64,000 nt of DNA from Hippophae tibetana (taxonomy: Eukaryota; Streptophyta; Magnoliopsida; Rosales; Elaeagnaceae): the NCBI GenBank assembly GCA_037013495.1, contig CM072812.1:61970938-62034937 (forward strand), given 5' to 3'. The first letter of the stretch is position 1. Each line of letters starts with the position of its first letter. Under the pieces are notes generated by a model that was given only the letters and a program-made list of their open reading frames with translations, was not told the DNA's origin and searched no databases. The position numbers were made by a program, and so were the translations under genes. Of this stretch, positions 37,257 through 49,277 are shown piece after piece.

Positions 37257-37712
37257 TGTTGAGTAAAATTTAGAATACACAACTCTAAATTTACTAATAT
37301 TTGATACAAACAAGTAAACAAACTACTTGTATTATACCCACAATAAAAGACACTATAACACCTTTGAAAGAAAACTCACAAATTGAAGAGAAATACAAAC
37401 ACTTAAAGAGAAAGCTCTCAACTTACACTCAAACTAAGAATACAAAGACTTATTTGTTTTTGATGGGATGATTAAACCAAATGCAAGGTAGACTATTTAT
37501 AGTCATCACCATGCAATTTACATCACACAAGAATAAAACTAAGAAATAATTCTAACCACACAAATATTATCACATTCTACATACTTCTCTTTTCTACATC
37601 CTTCAACCAATCCATTTATTGAGTTGGTGTTAATTTTTAACAACTCTTTTCAACCACTTCATTTATTGAGTTGGTGTTGATTTTCAACACATAAAACTAT
37701 CATATCCCAACA
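37257..37712 (-). repeat. Possible small LTR (solo)
   Basis: On the minus strand it runs from TGTTGGGATATG to TTTACTCAACA (TGTTG/CAACA ends), 456 bp. It has the look of a plant copia LTR, with an imperfect internal repeat of TTTATTGAGTTGGTGTTGAT at about 37614 and 37664. I found no target duplication and no primer site beside it, so the call is tentative. Confidence 0.35.
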
Positions 37713-37715
37713 TGA

Positions 37716-38290
37716 TTGCCTAATACTAAAAAGAACAAATTGGCAAACTTTGATTGGATAGCTTTTGAATTCTTATCTTATTTCAAGAACAACCCAATGA
37801 ATTTCTTGTCTACAATTCAAGAAAATGCACACAATAGATTTAGACTAACATTAACAAAAAGTCAAGTGTACAGAGCTCATAGTAAAGCCATGAAAAAAAA
37901 ATTAATGGAATGTATGAAGAACAATATGCCAAACTATGGGATTGTACACAAGAAATGTTAAAGTCCAACCCAGGAACAACAAAGAAAATTATGTGTGATC
38001 TAACAAGCCAAGGAAACATAAAAAGATTTTTAAGTAGAATGCTGTTAATAAAGGATTTCTTAGTGATTGTAGACCTGTTATTAGACTTGATGGTTGTCAT
38101 ATAAACGATATTATTGAAGGCCCAATCTTGACAGCAATTGGAATAGATGGAAATAATGATATTTTCGTAATTGCTTATACAATTGTAGAGATTGAAAGTA
38201 TATAAACTTGGAAATGATTTGTGGAATTATTAAAAGAAGATTTGGATATTGGGGTAAGTCAGGATTGAACTGTCATGACTTATAGACATA
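37716..38290 (+). pseudogene. MULE (MuDR) transposase fragment
   Basis: Conceptual translation of neighbouring frames matches the plant MuDR transposase: YEEQYAKLWDCTQEMLKSNP near 37912-37970, then RPVIRLDGCH near 38070-38100 (the Asp of LDGC is the first catalytic residue of the family) and ILTAIGIDGNNDIFVIAYTI near 38130-38190. At least one frame change lies between about 37960 and 38070 and a stop follows the IAYTIVEIE segment. Only about 190 of the usual 600 or more residues remain; no zinc finger, second catalytic region or terminal inverted repeats are seen. A dead fragment of a DNA transposon. Confidence 0.85.
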
Positions 38291-38985
38291 AAGGATTAGT
38301 AGGTCTAATTAAGAAGTTATTGCCTTTATGTCAGGATTAGTAAGTCAGGATTTTGTATAAAATATGTTCATACGTTATTCCCTTCACTTATACAAAAATA
38401 TTATTTAATCTTTTAATTTTAAAAATGTGATATTTAATCTCTTTATTTATAAAAATAATACTAAAATAAGATATTTAATAATTTTAAATTTATTTAAAAA
38501 TAAATAAAAATTATTAGGAGTATTTTAGTAATAGAGTGCAGGTAAAAAATTAATAATATCCTTACTATGTTTAAAAAAAAATTAGTTCGATAAAGTATAA
38601 ATAAATAATAAAAATACCTTCCTAATATACACTTAAAAAAGTTATCAACAAAAATTTTTATAACTTTTTTATTAATAAAAAGGATAATAAGGATATTTTT
38701 TACAAATAAAATAACTAATAAAAATTTATTTTATAAATAAAATTATTAATAAATCTTTTTAAAATTAAACCTTAAAAAAAACAACTTCTGACGGTGACCA
38801 AAATATTATCTTAATTAATACCAATAATAAATAAAAAGAAAACAGGATATGCCTCCCCAGTTAATATCCAGATCCTTTTCCTCAAATTTTGATTAGGCCT
38901 TTCTTTTCCCTCCTATTATCTATTTCTCAAACATTTCTTCTCTGTAAGAAGATACCAAAGCTTTAATATTTGAACTTTACACTTT
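38291..38985. other. AT-rich spacer
   Basis: Long A and T runs and AATAAATAA-like words, no reading frame. The final 100 bases (from about 38880) would be the former promoter and 5' UTR of the ACBP3-like pseudogene. I see nothing else. Confidence 0.5.
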
Positions 38986-39016
38986 AATCTCTCTCTCTCA
39001 AGAACTTGAATTTTAG

Positions 39017-39704
39017 ATGGAGCTTTTCCAAAAGCGGCCTCTGTGGCTATTGTGCTTTCTTTTCTAGTTACCAAACTCATTGCTATGGTTATTTCTAGTG
39101 ATTGTCCCAGTCTTGAGTCAGAGTTCATATCGAGTAAGAATGGCGATGAAGGTGTTGTTGTTGACCAGGTACGAGGCGAGGAAAGATTGATGGTTCAGAT
39201 TTCTGAGTGATAAGGGGGCTGAACTTATAGAGGAAAGAAGTTGTCAAAGAGGTTGATCATTTGCAAGAGAAAGAAGCTAACCGGGTTGAGGAGGGTTTGA
39301 TGGAAGAGCCTCAACATCATCAAGAAGAAGTCCTGGAGGAAAGTTGCCTATCATCTGTAAAGGTTTTGCTAGAATATTCGGACGGTTTTGAACTGCCGAA
39401 AAATAAATCCATTACGATTCAAAGGTGTTGGCTAAGGAGACGGGTGGAATTGGTTCCCTTGGAGTCAATGAAGTTCTTGTAGATGAATTTATCGCTTCCT
39501 CTGTTTTTCGAACTGTCTTCCACATACTCATCTACAAGAATTATCAATGGTGAAATAGAGAAAAATAAAAAACTAAACGTCGGTGGTGAAACGAAGAGAA
39601 ATAAGAATGTCAATGTGGTTGAGATGCATGATGAAATGGATATTGAAGAATATGATTGGGAAGGGATTGACAAGCAAATAATATATATATCAAATGCTAT
39701 TAAG
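39017..39704 (+). pseudogene. ACBP3-like acyl-CoA-binding protein gene, broken first exon
   Basis: Starts MELFQ, as in plant ACBP3-type proteins, then after a frameshift shows a hydrophobic segment (ASVAIVLSFLVTKLIAMVIS), an acidic linker (QEKEANRVEEGL, EEVLEES) and the family landmark EEYDWEGI that precedes the acyl-CoA-binding domain. A canonical splice donor, AAG|GTAAGT, follows at 39705. At least three frame changes or stops separate these pieces, and everything after the donor, including the acyl-CoA-binding domain, is absent: a solo LTR begins 46 bp on and viral sequence lies beyond. Intact ACBP3 proteins bind acyl-CoA esters and take part in lipid and autophagy-related processes. Resemblance rests on the start, hydrophobic anchor, acidic linker and DWEGI motif. 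Host pseudogene. Confidence 0.7.
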
Positions 39705-39750
39705 GTAAGTATCAAAATAACAAAAATATTTTTAAATTTAACGTGTTAGT

Positions 39751-41524
39751 TGATGAGTGTTCAAAAAGTAATAAAATTATCATGATTTTATACATTTTAA
39801 TTGATTAAAAATATATATATTTATATGATTTTATCATATATTTATATATATTTGTCTTTTTAAAATCACATGTATTTTTATTATTTTTCAGGTATTTTTA
39901 TTTAAAAACGTAACTTAAATACACAAATAGGAATACTGGAGGCAATACATCACAAATATATTCAAAAATAAATAAGAAAAAGTCAACAAATATGGAAAAA
40001 TTGGACAAAATGGGTCAAAAACGAGAAAATCGTGCTGCCTAGCTGCCCAGCCGCGCCCACCAACACGCGCAGTGCCTATGCCCAGTCTGCGCCCCATCTG
40101 CGCCAACCTGCACCCCAATCTGCGTGTGCCACCTACCCGTTGACGTCAGGTGACGTCATCTTCACCTACTACGCGTTTCCTCCATTTTTAATCATTTTCA
40201 CCCACTTTTTATTCCTTTCATCACCTATAACTACCCACATTCTCTTCATAACTAAGCACACCTAAAAACATATATTCTCTTCTCTTTCTTTCTCTCATAT
40301 CTTAGTTTTTTTAGTTTTTTTAGTTTTTTCTTAGTTTTTAGCTTTTCTTAGTTAATTTTTCTTAGTTTTAGAGTTCTTCTCTTTTTGAGAAGAACTAGTT
40401 ATGTTTTTGTAATTCATTTGCTTTTCGATTCAATAAATGAGAGTGTAAATTACGTTTGGAGGTTTTCCAGCAACGGGAATAGCAACAAAGTAAAGGATTT
40501 TTTTTTCTTTATAGTTTATTTTTATGTTTTATTCTTATATGTTATATTTAATTTGTCTGTGATTAAATTTAACTTTGTTGGGTGTTTGTAAACATGATAT
40601 AATAATAACGTTGTTATGCTTGCGAAATATTAAATAGGTAAAAATCTCTAAAATGAATTGATTTTATTTTTATTCAAGATTTTATATTAAGAATGTTAGA
40701 GAGAAATATATTATTTTTCATTACAAACTTAAATATGAAAATTAGATTTTAAGGTTTAGTTATCTAATCTAATTTAGAGTAGTGCTCTTTTATTTATTGA
40801 TACAATCGCCCGGTAGTTAGAGTAAACTCTATTTCAAAAGTTTTTATAAGAATTATTATCTGAAAATGTATTTACAACATGTTTTCAGTAGTAGTTTTAA
40901 AACTTGAAAGTTAGTACTCGGATAATTAAATTCTTAAGTTTAATTTGAACACCTTAAATAAAGTTTAAACTGTCTAACCCCACCAAAGGTGGCATTTAAA
41001 TGGTTCATTTTCAATCTCTTAGAAAAAAGAATTAATTTAATTAACCAAATTAGTTATCAACCCTACTCATAGTTGTTAATTGATCTATTTAGTTAACAAA
41101 GAATATCTAACCCTACCAAAGATAGTATTCATATAAAAAAAAAAGAATCAATAAATATCAATTTATATCTTTAATAACCGAGATAATATGAGCAAACATA
41201 ATTAACTTAGTTATTATATCCATAAATACTCCACTATTATAAATGATAAAATTTGCATAAATGTTTATTGAATCTTTATCTATGTTTATTTTTATGTTAT
41301 TAGATTAGAAACATAAAAACCAAAATATCGTGACAGGATGTTTATGATTTAATTTCGTTTTTAAAAGTTTGAATAATAAATGAAAAACCACATATATTCC
41401 TTCCTTAGATCGACCTTGAGAGTATACTTATCATTTTCTATAAAATGATTCGTGCACTTACGAGAGTTTTATAAATATAAAAGCAAAGTATTGGTCGGAT
41501 CGGCGATGATGGTTTCGCTCATCA
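39751..41524 (+). mobile_element. Solo LTR of the Athila-like family
   Basis: TGATGAGTG...GCTCATCA, 1774 bp, matching the LTRs at 4896, 10092 and 58916 end to end but ending at GCTCATCA without the extra primer-site copy. Flanks TTAGT (39746-39750) and TTAAT (41525-41529) fit a slightly decayed 5-bp target duplication, so it arose by recombination between the LTRs of a full element. Contains two adjacent TGACGTCA sites (40141, 40151), a reduced GC-rich patch (40035-40135) and AATAAA near 40431. Diverged, hence older than the 4896 insertion. Confidence 0.92.
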
Positions 41525-41587
41525 TTAATTTTTCATTTATTACTATTTAGACTACTATTTTTAGACTATTTATATTATTATTCTTAA

Positions 41588-41599
41588 GCTCTTATACCA
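41588..41599 (-). other. tRNA-iMet primer site of the caulimovirid
   Basis: Reads TGGTATAAGAGC on the minus strand, 11 of 12 bases matching the usual TGGTATCAGAGC. In caulimovirids this site primes minus-strand DNA and by convention marks position 1 of the genome, so it probably lies close to the end of this copy. Confidence 0.65.
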
Positions 41600-42642
41600 T
41601 TTTTTGTGGATTGATATAATTTTTAATCGGGGTTAATATTGACATAGTTGATAGTCTTTGTCTATTTATTAAAGACAATAACTTGTCTAAAAAGTTTATT
41701 AATTTTTGTACAAGTTTAATTTTCTTCTATATTTATTATAATTACATAGTGTAGTATTTTCTTTATTATGTTGGTTGTTTAATTCTAATCATGAATCTAT
41801 TAATTGTCTTTTACAATTAAAAATTATTGTTTCATTTGTTAAATTTAATAGTTTTAATTTATGTATTAATGATTTAATGTTCATAGAGTATTATCTTGAT
41901 AAATTATGTGTTAAATATATATTATTTTTTCCTATTCGTAGTATACAAACAAGTTTTTCTTGTGTATATACAATGTATTTATTATAATCTTCAAAGAAGT
42001 AGTATCCAAACATTAAGTTGTTAAATTCTTCTTCCTCTATTTTTACATATTTTTGAATAAAATAGTCTTTTAATGTCCTTGAAATATGATGGTTTATGAT
42101 ATTTGTGATAGCTTTAATATAATCTATTTAGATATCTAATAAGGTGTTAAATATTTTAAAAAATTTAATACAAGTTTCATAATCTTCATCTATAAAATAT
42201 TTATTTAAATGATAGAGATAACCTTTATCAAATGTTTCTAATAGAATTAGGTTTTTATCTTTGATTTTATTTGGAATTAGTATTTGTTTATTTCAAAAAA
42301 TAGTTTCCATTTCTTATTTTAGCAGTATTATGTCTTGTTTTAAGCAAATATTTAAACATTCAAGATTCTTAACTGACTTAAATTTATAATTATTATACCT
42401 GAATTTGATAGGTCCATTAGTTGATTTACTGGAGAAAAGTAACTGAAGTCCATTTTATTCATAGAATAATAATTATTACAACTTAAGGCTAACTAATATT
42501 CTTGAAAGGGTGCTTAGCCACTCATAATTATTGGGTACAATATTATTGGTTTTGAAATTTTTAGATAGAAGGGTCTTCTATACTAGAATCTTTACAAAGT
42601 AGAGAGCTTTGGATTTCTATGTGTTTTCTAAATGAGAATAAA

Positions 42643-42655
42643 GGTCCCTTTTATA
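42643..42655 (-). promoter_or_regulatory. Pregenomic RNA promoter of the caulimovirid (TATA box)
   Basis: Minus-strand TATAAAAGGGACC, followed by CATTTAGAAAACACATAGAA. It lies just after the TAV region, where caulimovirids place the promoter of the terminally redundant RNA (the 35S type). Function in the host is not implied. Confidence 0.6.
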
Positions 42656-42833
42656 GCACAAGAAATCTTTATTTACAAGACTTAAATTATTATTTTACCC
42701 TTGCTTTAATAATTCGTCTTCTTTTTTACTTTAAAGGATAGCCACTACTTTTTTTCTTGGCACATGCTGTCAACTAATATGTAGGGTTTATATCTTTATT
42801 TCTTTTGTAGTCTTTTGTCAACAGTTTCTTTTC

Positions 42834-44110
42834 TTATTTTTCTTTGTCATTATTTGCCAACGGTTCCTTTGATGACGTTAATGATGATGCATCTTTATCT
42901 TCTCGGTCTTTGATGCAAAGAATACATTTGTGGTCTTTGGTGGCTTTTCTGACATAGAAGCAGAATACCTTACTTGTTTCTTGACCAATTTCTAGGTTAT
43001 TGCAATTAAAATTGGTTTCGTATTTGGTAAGTTTTTCACCATCTTCTTCTGACAGAGCCATGCTACTATGGGAAATGATGATAACTTTACTAGTTGAATA
43101 ATTTACTTTAATCTCAGAAGAATTGTCAATCTTTCTGAGTTCATAGTAAATTTGGCCTAGCATTTGACCTCTTAGTACACAGAGTTCTTCTGTGTTGAAT
43201 TCATTTTCTAGAAGTGCCCTTGATTTGGGAAGTTCTCTATTTGTGTTGGAGATCCCTATCATGATGAAGTGGTAGGGACTAATACTTCTTTCCTCAATCC
43301 AGTCTATTAATGAATTGAAAAATCTAAGATATACAAGTTTATCACCTGCTTTAATCTTCCTTCTGAAGTTCTTCATTTCTCTTTTAATCCTCAATCCAGT
43401 CTATTAATGAATTGAAAAATCTAAGATAAACAAGTTTATCACCTACTTTAATCTTCCTTCTGAAGTTCTTGATTTCTCTTTTAAAATCCCTAGGAAATAA
43501 TTTAACTCATTCAGTAAAATTATTTCTTGGATATATATTTTCTATTAAATTTGCATGAAAGGCTTTATACACAAATATTGGATCAGCTCCTTCATATTGA
43601 ATTTACTTCATGTAGCAAATTCCTTGTTTATAGTATAGAACTTCATATCTTCAATATGTTCTTCGGTAGATTTTCTGGCCAAGTTATAGAGACTCAACCA
43701 TTGTGGTTTGTTGAGGTTTCTATATTGGTCTTTTTCATCTTCAATGATTAGAGTAGTTCTATGATATGTTTCCATAAATAGTATTGAATGCTTTACTATT
43801 TTTGATGTCGTTGGAGGAGATGTTTCTCTAAATAGCACTGGAGGCCTTACTATCTTTCCAAGATTTGTCAACCTGTTTGGAGCTGTTTGTTGTTATTGTA
43901 ATGTTGTAGAATAATTTCTTTCTATTTCCTCTAGGGTTATCAGTTTTGGTGTTTTGTAGCTGGCATAACTACCTTCTGCTTCTATTCTGTTGGTGAAGGC
44001 TTTATGAGTTACTCCACTAATTCCTAGAATAGATTTGCTAGCTTCTGCCCAGTTGTTATAAATTCCTGGTTTTAGGCCATTATAGACCACATAAACATTT
44101 TTTTGTTCTT
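42834..44110 (-). pseudogene. Caulimovirid viroplasmin/transactivator region (fossil)
   Basis: The frame at 43893-44090 has the viroplasmin (RNase H1 N-terminal-like) fold signature, VYNGLKPGIYNNWAEA followed by VTHKAFTNRIEAE. The frame at 42834-43394 continues the same region and ends in an acidic, Lys-rich tail with a CxLC motif. In living caulimovirids this protein forms virus factories and allows reinitiation on polycistronic RNA. Broken. Confidence 0.75.
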
Positions 44111-44340
44111 CTTTTTCTGCCTCATCTATCCAATTGAACTTTGTGGTTTTAGAAGTTTTTTATGAACTGTTAGGTTCTTCCTTTTTTTTAATAAAGATTC
44201 CTTGTTTGAGCTTCTGGTCTCTAGAGGTTATTTTGAACAATTAAGTTCTTTCTGTTTCCATAAGAGATTTCTCGAGATATAGCAGCTCGAGTTGTTTTTG
44301 TAGAATTTTTATCTCCTTTTCCTTTATCTTGATTTTGATA

Positions 44341-45231
44341 TCAAAATGTTCCATTCTTGAATTTGATCTTTTTTTTCAATTTTTCTTGTAATGGTTTTCT
44401 TGTTTCTGCAAGTTTCTTGATGTATACTTCTCCATATGTTAAATATCTTAAAAATCTTTGTAATTGGTTTTTATCTTTTAATTCAATAGGAAAATCTTGA
44501 ATATTATTTAGTATATGGGGTTGTAGATTATGTTTTCGATATTCAATTTTCAACCCTAAGTATTTAATTTTTTGTTGAGCAAGTACTACTTTCTTTTCAA
44601 AGAGTATAATGTCTTCTTTTCTACAATTTTGTAGAATATTGATAATATCCAAATAATGTTTATTTAATTTATTACTGAAAACCAAAATATTATCTATGTA
44701 AACACAACAAATATCTTGTAATTTTTTGAAAATGTTATCCATATATCTTTGAAAAATACCCAGAACTTGTTTTAATCCAAACGGTATAATTTTCCATTGA
44801 AATTGACCTTGGGGGCAACTAAATGCCGTTAGTTTTTGAGATTCTTCATCCAGTCTTATTTGCCAAAATCTACTTTTGCAATCAAAACTTGAGAAATATT
44901 TCTTGCCTTTTATTAATAATAGTAGTTCTTCCTTTTTTGGAATAAAGTATCCATCGTCAATGGTTTCTTTATTCAATGCTTTAAAGTTTATTACCATTCT
45001 CTTATTTCTTCTTCTTTTCTCAGCTTCTTTTTCAACTAAGAATGTTGGACTATAGTGGGTTGAATTGTTTGGTATTATGATTACTTTTAATTCCAAAAGT
45101 TCTTGAATTTGTTTTCCAAATTCAATCCTATCTTTTGGAGTATAAATCATTGGTTTTACTCTTATGATCTTATTAGGATCTCTTAATTTTATATTGACTA
45201 TTGTTTTAGATTTATTTATTACTGGATCCAA
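44341..45231 (-). pseudogene. Caulimovirid reverse transcriptase region (fossil)
   Basis: A 296-codon frame with RT landmarks in order: RMVINFKALN, FSSFDCKSRFWQIRLDEES, TAFSCPQGQFQWKIIPFGLK and the finger-palm stretch VYIDNILVFS, where YIDN is at the position of the usual YxDD box. It is the longest surviving viral frame in the window. Closest to Caulimoviridae rather than to Ty3/gypsy by its CPQG and PFGLK segments and its neighbours. Confidence 0.88.
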
Positions 45232-45468
45232 AGAATTTTTTGAACTGACTATTTTTAATATTTTTCTAATGCCTGTTAGGGCTTTGTCTTCTTATATTTC
45301 ATTGAGAAAAAAGTTTTTTTAAGGTTTCTATTGGTCTTCTATCTCACCACATTTTCGCTTTTTATGTTGTTACATAAAATTTGGGTTTGGCACAGTTAAA
45401 GCCTTTCTTATTTTGGAGACATAGATGGTATCTCCTTCTAAGGTTGTGAGAATTATTTTGTCGAAATG

Positions 45469-45702
45469 TTATGTGAAAGGTTGATATAAGCTTAGGAAAT
45501 TATTTCCTATTAACAAATCTACTCTTATTTCCTGTTGATATATGATATGAATGTGAAAGTTTTCTTCTCTTATTATTATATCAGTATTTTCTAATACCTT
45601 ATTAAGTTTTATTGTAGTATTATTCGCAATTCTTACAATTAAATCTTTTAGCGCTTGTTTCCAGTTGTCTTCCGGAAATACATATCTAGTAGCAACACAC
45701 AT
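45469..45702 (-). pseudogene. Caulimovirid aspartic protease region (fossil)
   Basis: A short frame upstream of the RT with an IRVDLLIGNNFLSLYQPF end, the second-half signature of caulimovirid and retroviral-type proteases (IIGxxFL). Part of the same broken polyprotein gene as the RT. Confidence 0.6.
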
Positions 45703-46029
45703 ACTAGCTCATATATCTATATATGCACGTAAATGATAAGTGTTATAGCCTTTAAATTTTACTCCTACTTTAATGTAAGTACTATTTGGATTTATAATAC
45801 TATATAGATCATTTATCTTATAATGAAGAATATCCACAATTTTAGTGTTCATATTTTGAGTTAGTTATTTTTTCCTCGGTTTCTTCCAATAGATAGATAC
45901 TATAAGTATCATCTATATCAGATTTTTCGATTGGTTCTAATTCCATTTTAAAAGTTTCTTCTAAGATTTTTGTTTTTTTTTGTAGAAATACCTTTTTAAA
46001 TTCCTTTTTATGTTGAAGTCTACTTGGAC

Positions 46030-47114
46030 ATTCATTAGCATAATGTCCTTCTTCATTACAGATCCAACATCTGCATTTTTTCTTTCTTGAAGGACAATAA
46101 TTCCTTTTTTTCCGAAGGTTTATACTTCTTTCTTCTAAAATATCTTTTTTTTTTCAATAGTTTTCTCTATTAAATCTCTTTTTATATTTTTAGAGATTTT
46201 TTTTTGAATTTATATGTTTATGTATAAGATTTTATATTACATCCATATTTTTCCTAATATTCTAAAATCTCTTGTATCACAACAAATTTTATCATTTCCT
46301 CTTATCTGTTTATATTCTTTTATTTCTTGGCATTTAATAATGATCCAATCTTTAAGGCTTTTTATTCTTCCTCCTAGAATATATTGTCATTTAGTTTCAT
46401 TGATTTCATTTTCACTGGATTCAGTGATAGTCTTTCATTTATCTTTTCCAATACATTCTTTGTATATTTCATTTATTACTGTATCCAAGTATTCCCTTCA
46501 TATGGAAGCATTTCCTTGCATTGACAAATGTTGTTGATCTGTTAAGTTTGGAAACCAAACTTTAACATTTCTTGTCATTTTATGTGTTATAAGCACTCTA
46601 TAGGTTAAAGGATTTGTTTGGGTAGTTTAAGAATTTTATATGAGAACACTCATTCCACTAGTCCATTCATCTAAGGCTTTCTTCCTATCTCTTATACAGT
46701 TTAAATCTAGAAGTTCAAACTTATAATTATCATGGAGTTTGAACTCTGATGGAATACTACCTTTGCTAGTTCCCCAGTGTAACCCTTCCTCCATTTTAGG
46801 TGGTTTCCTTCTTCTATTTATGGTATTGTTCTGTTTTTTGCCTATTTCTTTTCTCCCCTATATGGGTTAGATATTCCTTCTTAGTAAGAGATTGGTAATG
46901 AAATTGGTTTCATATGACCTTTTAGAGTCATGTTTTCTGGTTTAGAATCAGTTTTATTGATTATTGTCATATCATCCTCTTCTTTGTTAGTACAAATGTT
47001 TTCATTATAATGTTCTATTTCTTCATTGGTTAATGTTAATAAACTGATTAATGTTTCTATATCCTTATTTTCAGGGTCCATGAATTTTCTTTCTAATTCT
47101 TTTCTATATTCCAT
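46030..47114 (-). pseudogene. Caulimovirid coat-protein region (fossil)
   Basis: Conceptual translation near 46080-46035 gives CRCWICNEEGHYANECP, a CCHC zinc knuckle as in caulimovirid coat proteins, followed by Lys-rich sequence. The frame at 46881-47114 supplies an acidic N-terminal part (NKEEDDMTII). Heavily decayed between the two. Confidence 0.65.
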
Positions 47115-47429
47115 TAAATTGGAATTATCTCTTTGTTCTTAGATTGTTCTTCATTTTTTTTTCTCACCTTTAAGAATTAGCGAATCTGATCTCCTAGGTA
47201 GTTCTTTTTTTAGTCTTTCTAAGGGATCATATTTATAACCTATTATTTCATTATAACCTATTTATAACCTATTAATTTTGAAAATTTCTTGTGCATATCT
47301 TATTGTAGTTTATTATAATCACATTCCTTTATTTCCTTTAGTAATTCTTTTTGTATATCAATTATTTCCTATAAATATTTTGTGTTTGATTCTTGGACAA
47401 AATCAATTTCCTCTATTAATAATTGTACA

Positions 47430-48460
47430 GTTTCAAAGAATGTTGTTTGATTTTTCGATGCGTCTACTAGGCTTCCATTTACTTCTAAATGCATATTTTT
47501 TGACTTCATTATCTAGTTTTTTAACTTCTTCTTGGTTAGAAGTTTCTCCTTCTTGGTCTATAAAAGTAAACCTTGGCATGCTATTATTTTTAATAACATT
47601 ACTTTTCTTTCTATTATCAAGGGTTTTTCTTTGATATATAATTTCCACTTTTCTAGTATTTCAAAGTCTGTTAGTATTTTTGGTTTTATTATTTACCTAA
47701 GTTTCTTAAAAGTTGTCTATTTCTATAAATTCATTTTGTCCGTATATTAAACTATTATGACTATTTCTTAAAGAATATGCTACTAGATAATGTATTGAAA
47801 ATAGATGATTTCCTTTTTTCATTAATTCTCCAATCTCAAATTCATAAGCTAGACTTAATATTTGATTTAGATTTTTATCATGTATATTAATGGCAAATCT
47901 AGGATATGCTGTAAATATTAATTTTTAGTATCTTAAATTACCATAGATCATTCCTAATAAGGTATCTTGCCTATTTATTATTATGTTATCTAATAATGTT
48001 ATTTTTATTAGTGTATCTATTCCTTCTATAAAATAAGCTTTTATTAATATTTGAATTCCTCCGAAATGGATGTATTCAATTTTTTCTTTATCTTTATGCA
48101 GAATTTTTGATAGCTTGTTTAATATAGTTTCTTTATCAATTAATGATATATTCTATCTTCCTTTTGCATCTGTAATCTTAATACTTATTTCTTTATTACT
48201 TATGCCATAATAAATTATGTTTTTCCTAGGGAATAATTTTCTTAATAAAAATGATGGATCTTTAAATCCATCTCCTTCTTTAAGATTTAACTTTGTTTTT
48301 GAATATTTTCAATTTTCTTTTTACTTATTACCATTTCCTGTGAAAAATATCCTGAGATGTTTTCTGTTTCTATGTCTATTATTTCTTGGTTTATTTTTTC
48401 TTCTTCCATTTTAGGAATGTTACTTCCATTAAATTTAACTTCCGTTATATTTTCAGGTGT
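47430..48460 (-). pseudogene. Caulimovirid movement-protein region (fossil)
   Basis: Conceptual translation shows the 30K-type movement-protein core seen in caulimovirids: a DKETILNKLSKI segment, then IQILIKAYFIEGIDTLIKI near 48050, then DTLLGMIYGNLRY and an AYPRFAINIHD segment further on. The same region is duplicated at 28144-29395. Broken. Confidence 0.75.
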
Positions 48461-48569
48461 ATTTTTGAATTTTTTGAAACTTTAAGGGTATTTCTGAAGA
48501 TTCCTAAAAATTTAGGGGTATTTCTGATATTAATCCATTGATAAGAGTAAACTAGATATGATTTTGTTA

Positions 48570-49277
48570 TAGTGGTGAAATTTGTCAAGGCCTGTGCTAA
48601 AGAAGAAAATCAAACGGCGAAACTTGGGAATGTTGTATAGGTGACGTTCTTTATGCTTCACAAGGTTGCTACCAAATGGTCTTTCCTTCACGGCTCAACC
48701 TACTACTCTCGAGCCATCTGCTCGTGCCAAGTATTATTTAACTTTCTCAAAAAAAATAATAACAAAAATAGCATTCTTAAAATTATAAAATAAAAATATC
48801 ATCTATTAAATCTCATATATTTTCACTATAAAAATTTTGACATATCATTTCATTTTTAACATTATTCAATTAGATGTTGTTTAAATTAAACTAAAATAAT
48901 TTAGATCCGTTCAATATTTAATATTATCTAATTAGATTTGTTTAATATTATTGGATTTTTATTTTTATTATTACAAATTTTAAGTGTGTTATTTTTTATA
49001 ATTTATCAACTTTCTTTACTGTTCTTTGGATTGTTTTTACTTTATTTAAAGAAATATTATGTTTGTTTGAACCAATTGATTTACAAATTTACCAGATCAC
49101 TGAATGATATAATCCGAACAAACCACTACAAAATAAATACTTATCTCTCTCCATCTATCTGCCTATCCTTTGGTCAAACCTGTCAATGGCTCATAAGTAA
49201 AAAATAAATAAATGAAGAGTCCAAATGCTCTGGACAAAAAAGAATATCTAAAGTCTCATGGTGTATTAAAAGTGAAT
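48570..49277. other. Spacer
   Basis: AT-rich after about 48740; a less AT-rich patch (48590-48730, with GGCTCAACCTACTACTCTCG) has no recognised match. No gene. Confidence 0.45.

Larger units (their letters stand above)
41540..48560 (-). mobile_element. Endogenous caulimovirid, nearly genome length
   Basis: About 7 kb on the minus strand in viral order: movement protein (about 48460-47430), coat protein with zinc knuckle (about 47110-46030), aspartic protease (45702-45469), reverse transcriptase (45231-44341), viroplasmin/TAV region (about 44110-42834), a TATA promoter (42655-42643), a further coding-like stretch (about 42480-41700) and a tRNA-iMet primer site (41599-41588). A separate TAV points to the Caulimovirus, Soymovirus, Cavemovirus and Solendovirus side of Caulimoviridae. 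Broken many times (well over ten breaks); old. Integration in plants is incidental, and the copy is not expected to be active. A second partial copy lies at 28144-29395. Confidence 0.88.

Noticed and set aside
46214-48414. Plus-strand open frames (46214, 47278, 47532, 48217)
   Set aside because: Antisense shadows of the caulimovirid fossil, Phe/Leu-rich from AT-rich DNA.
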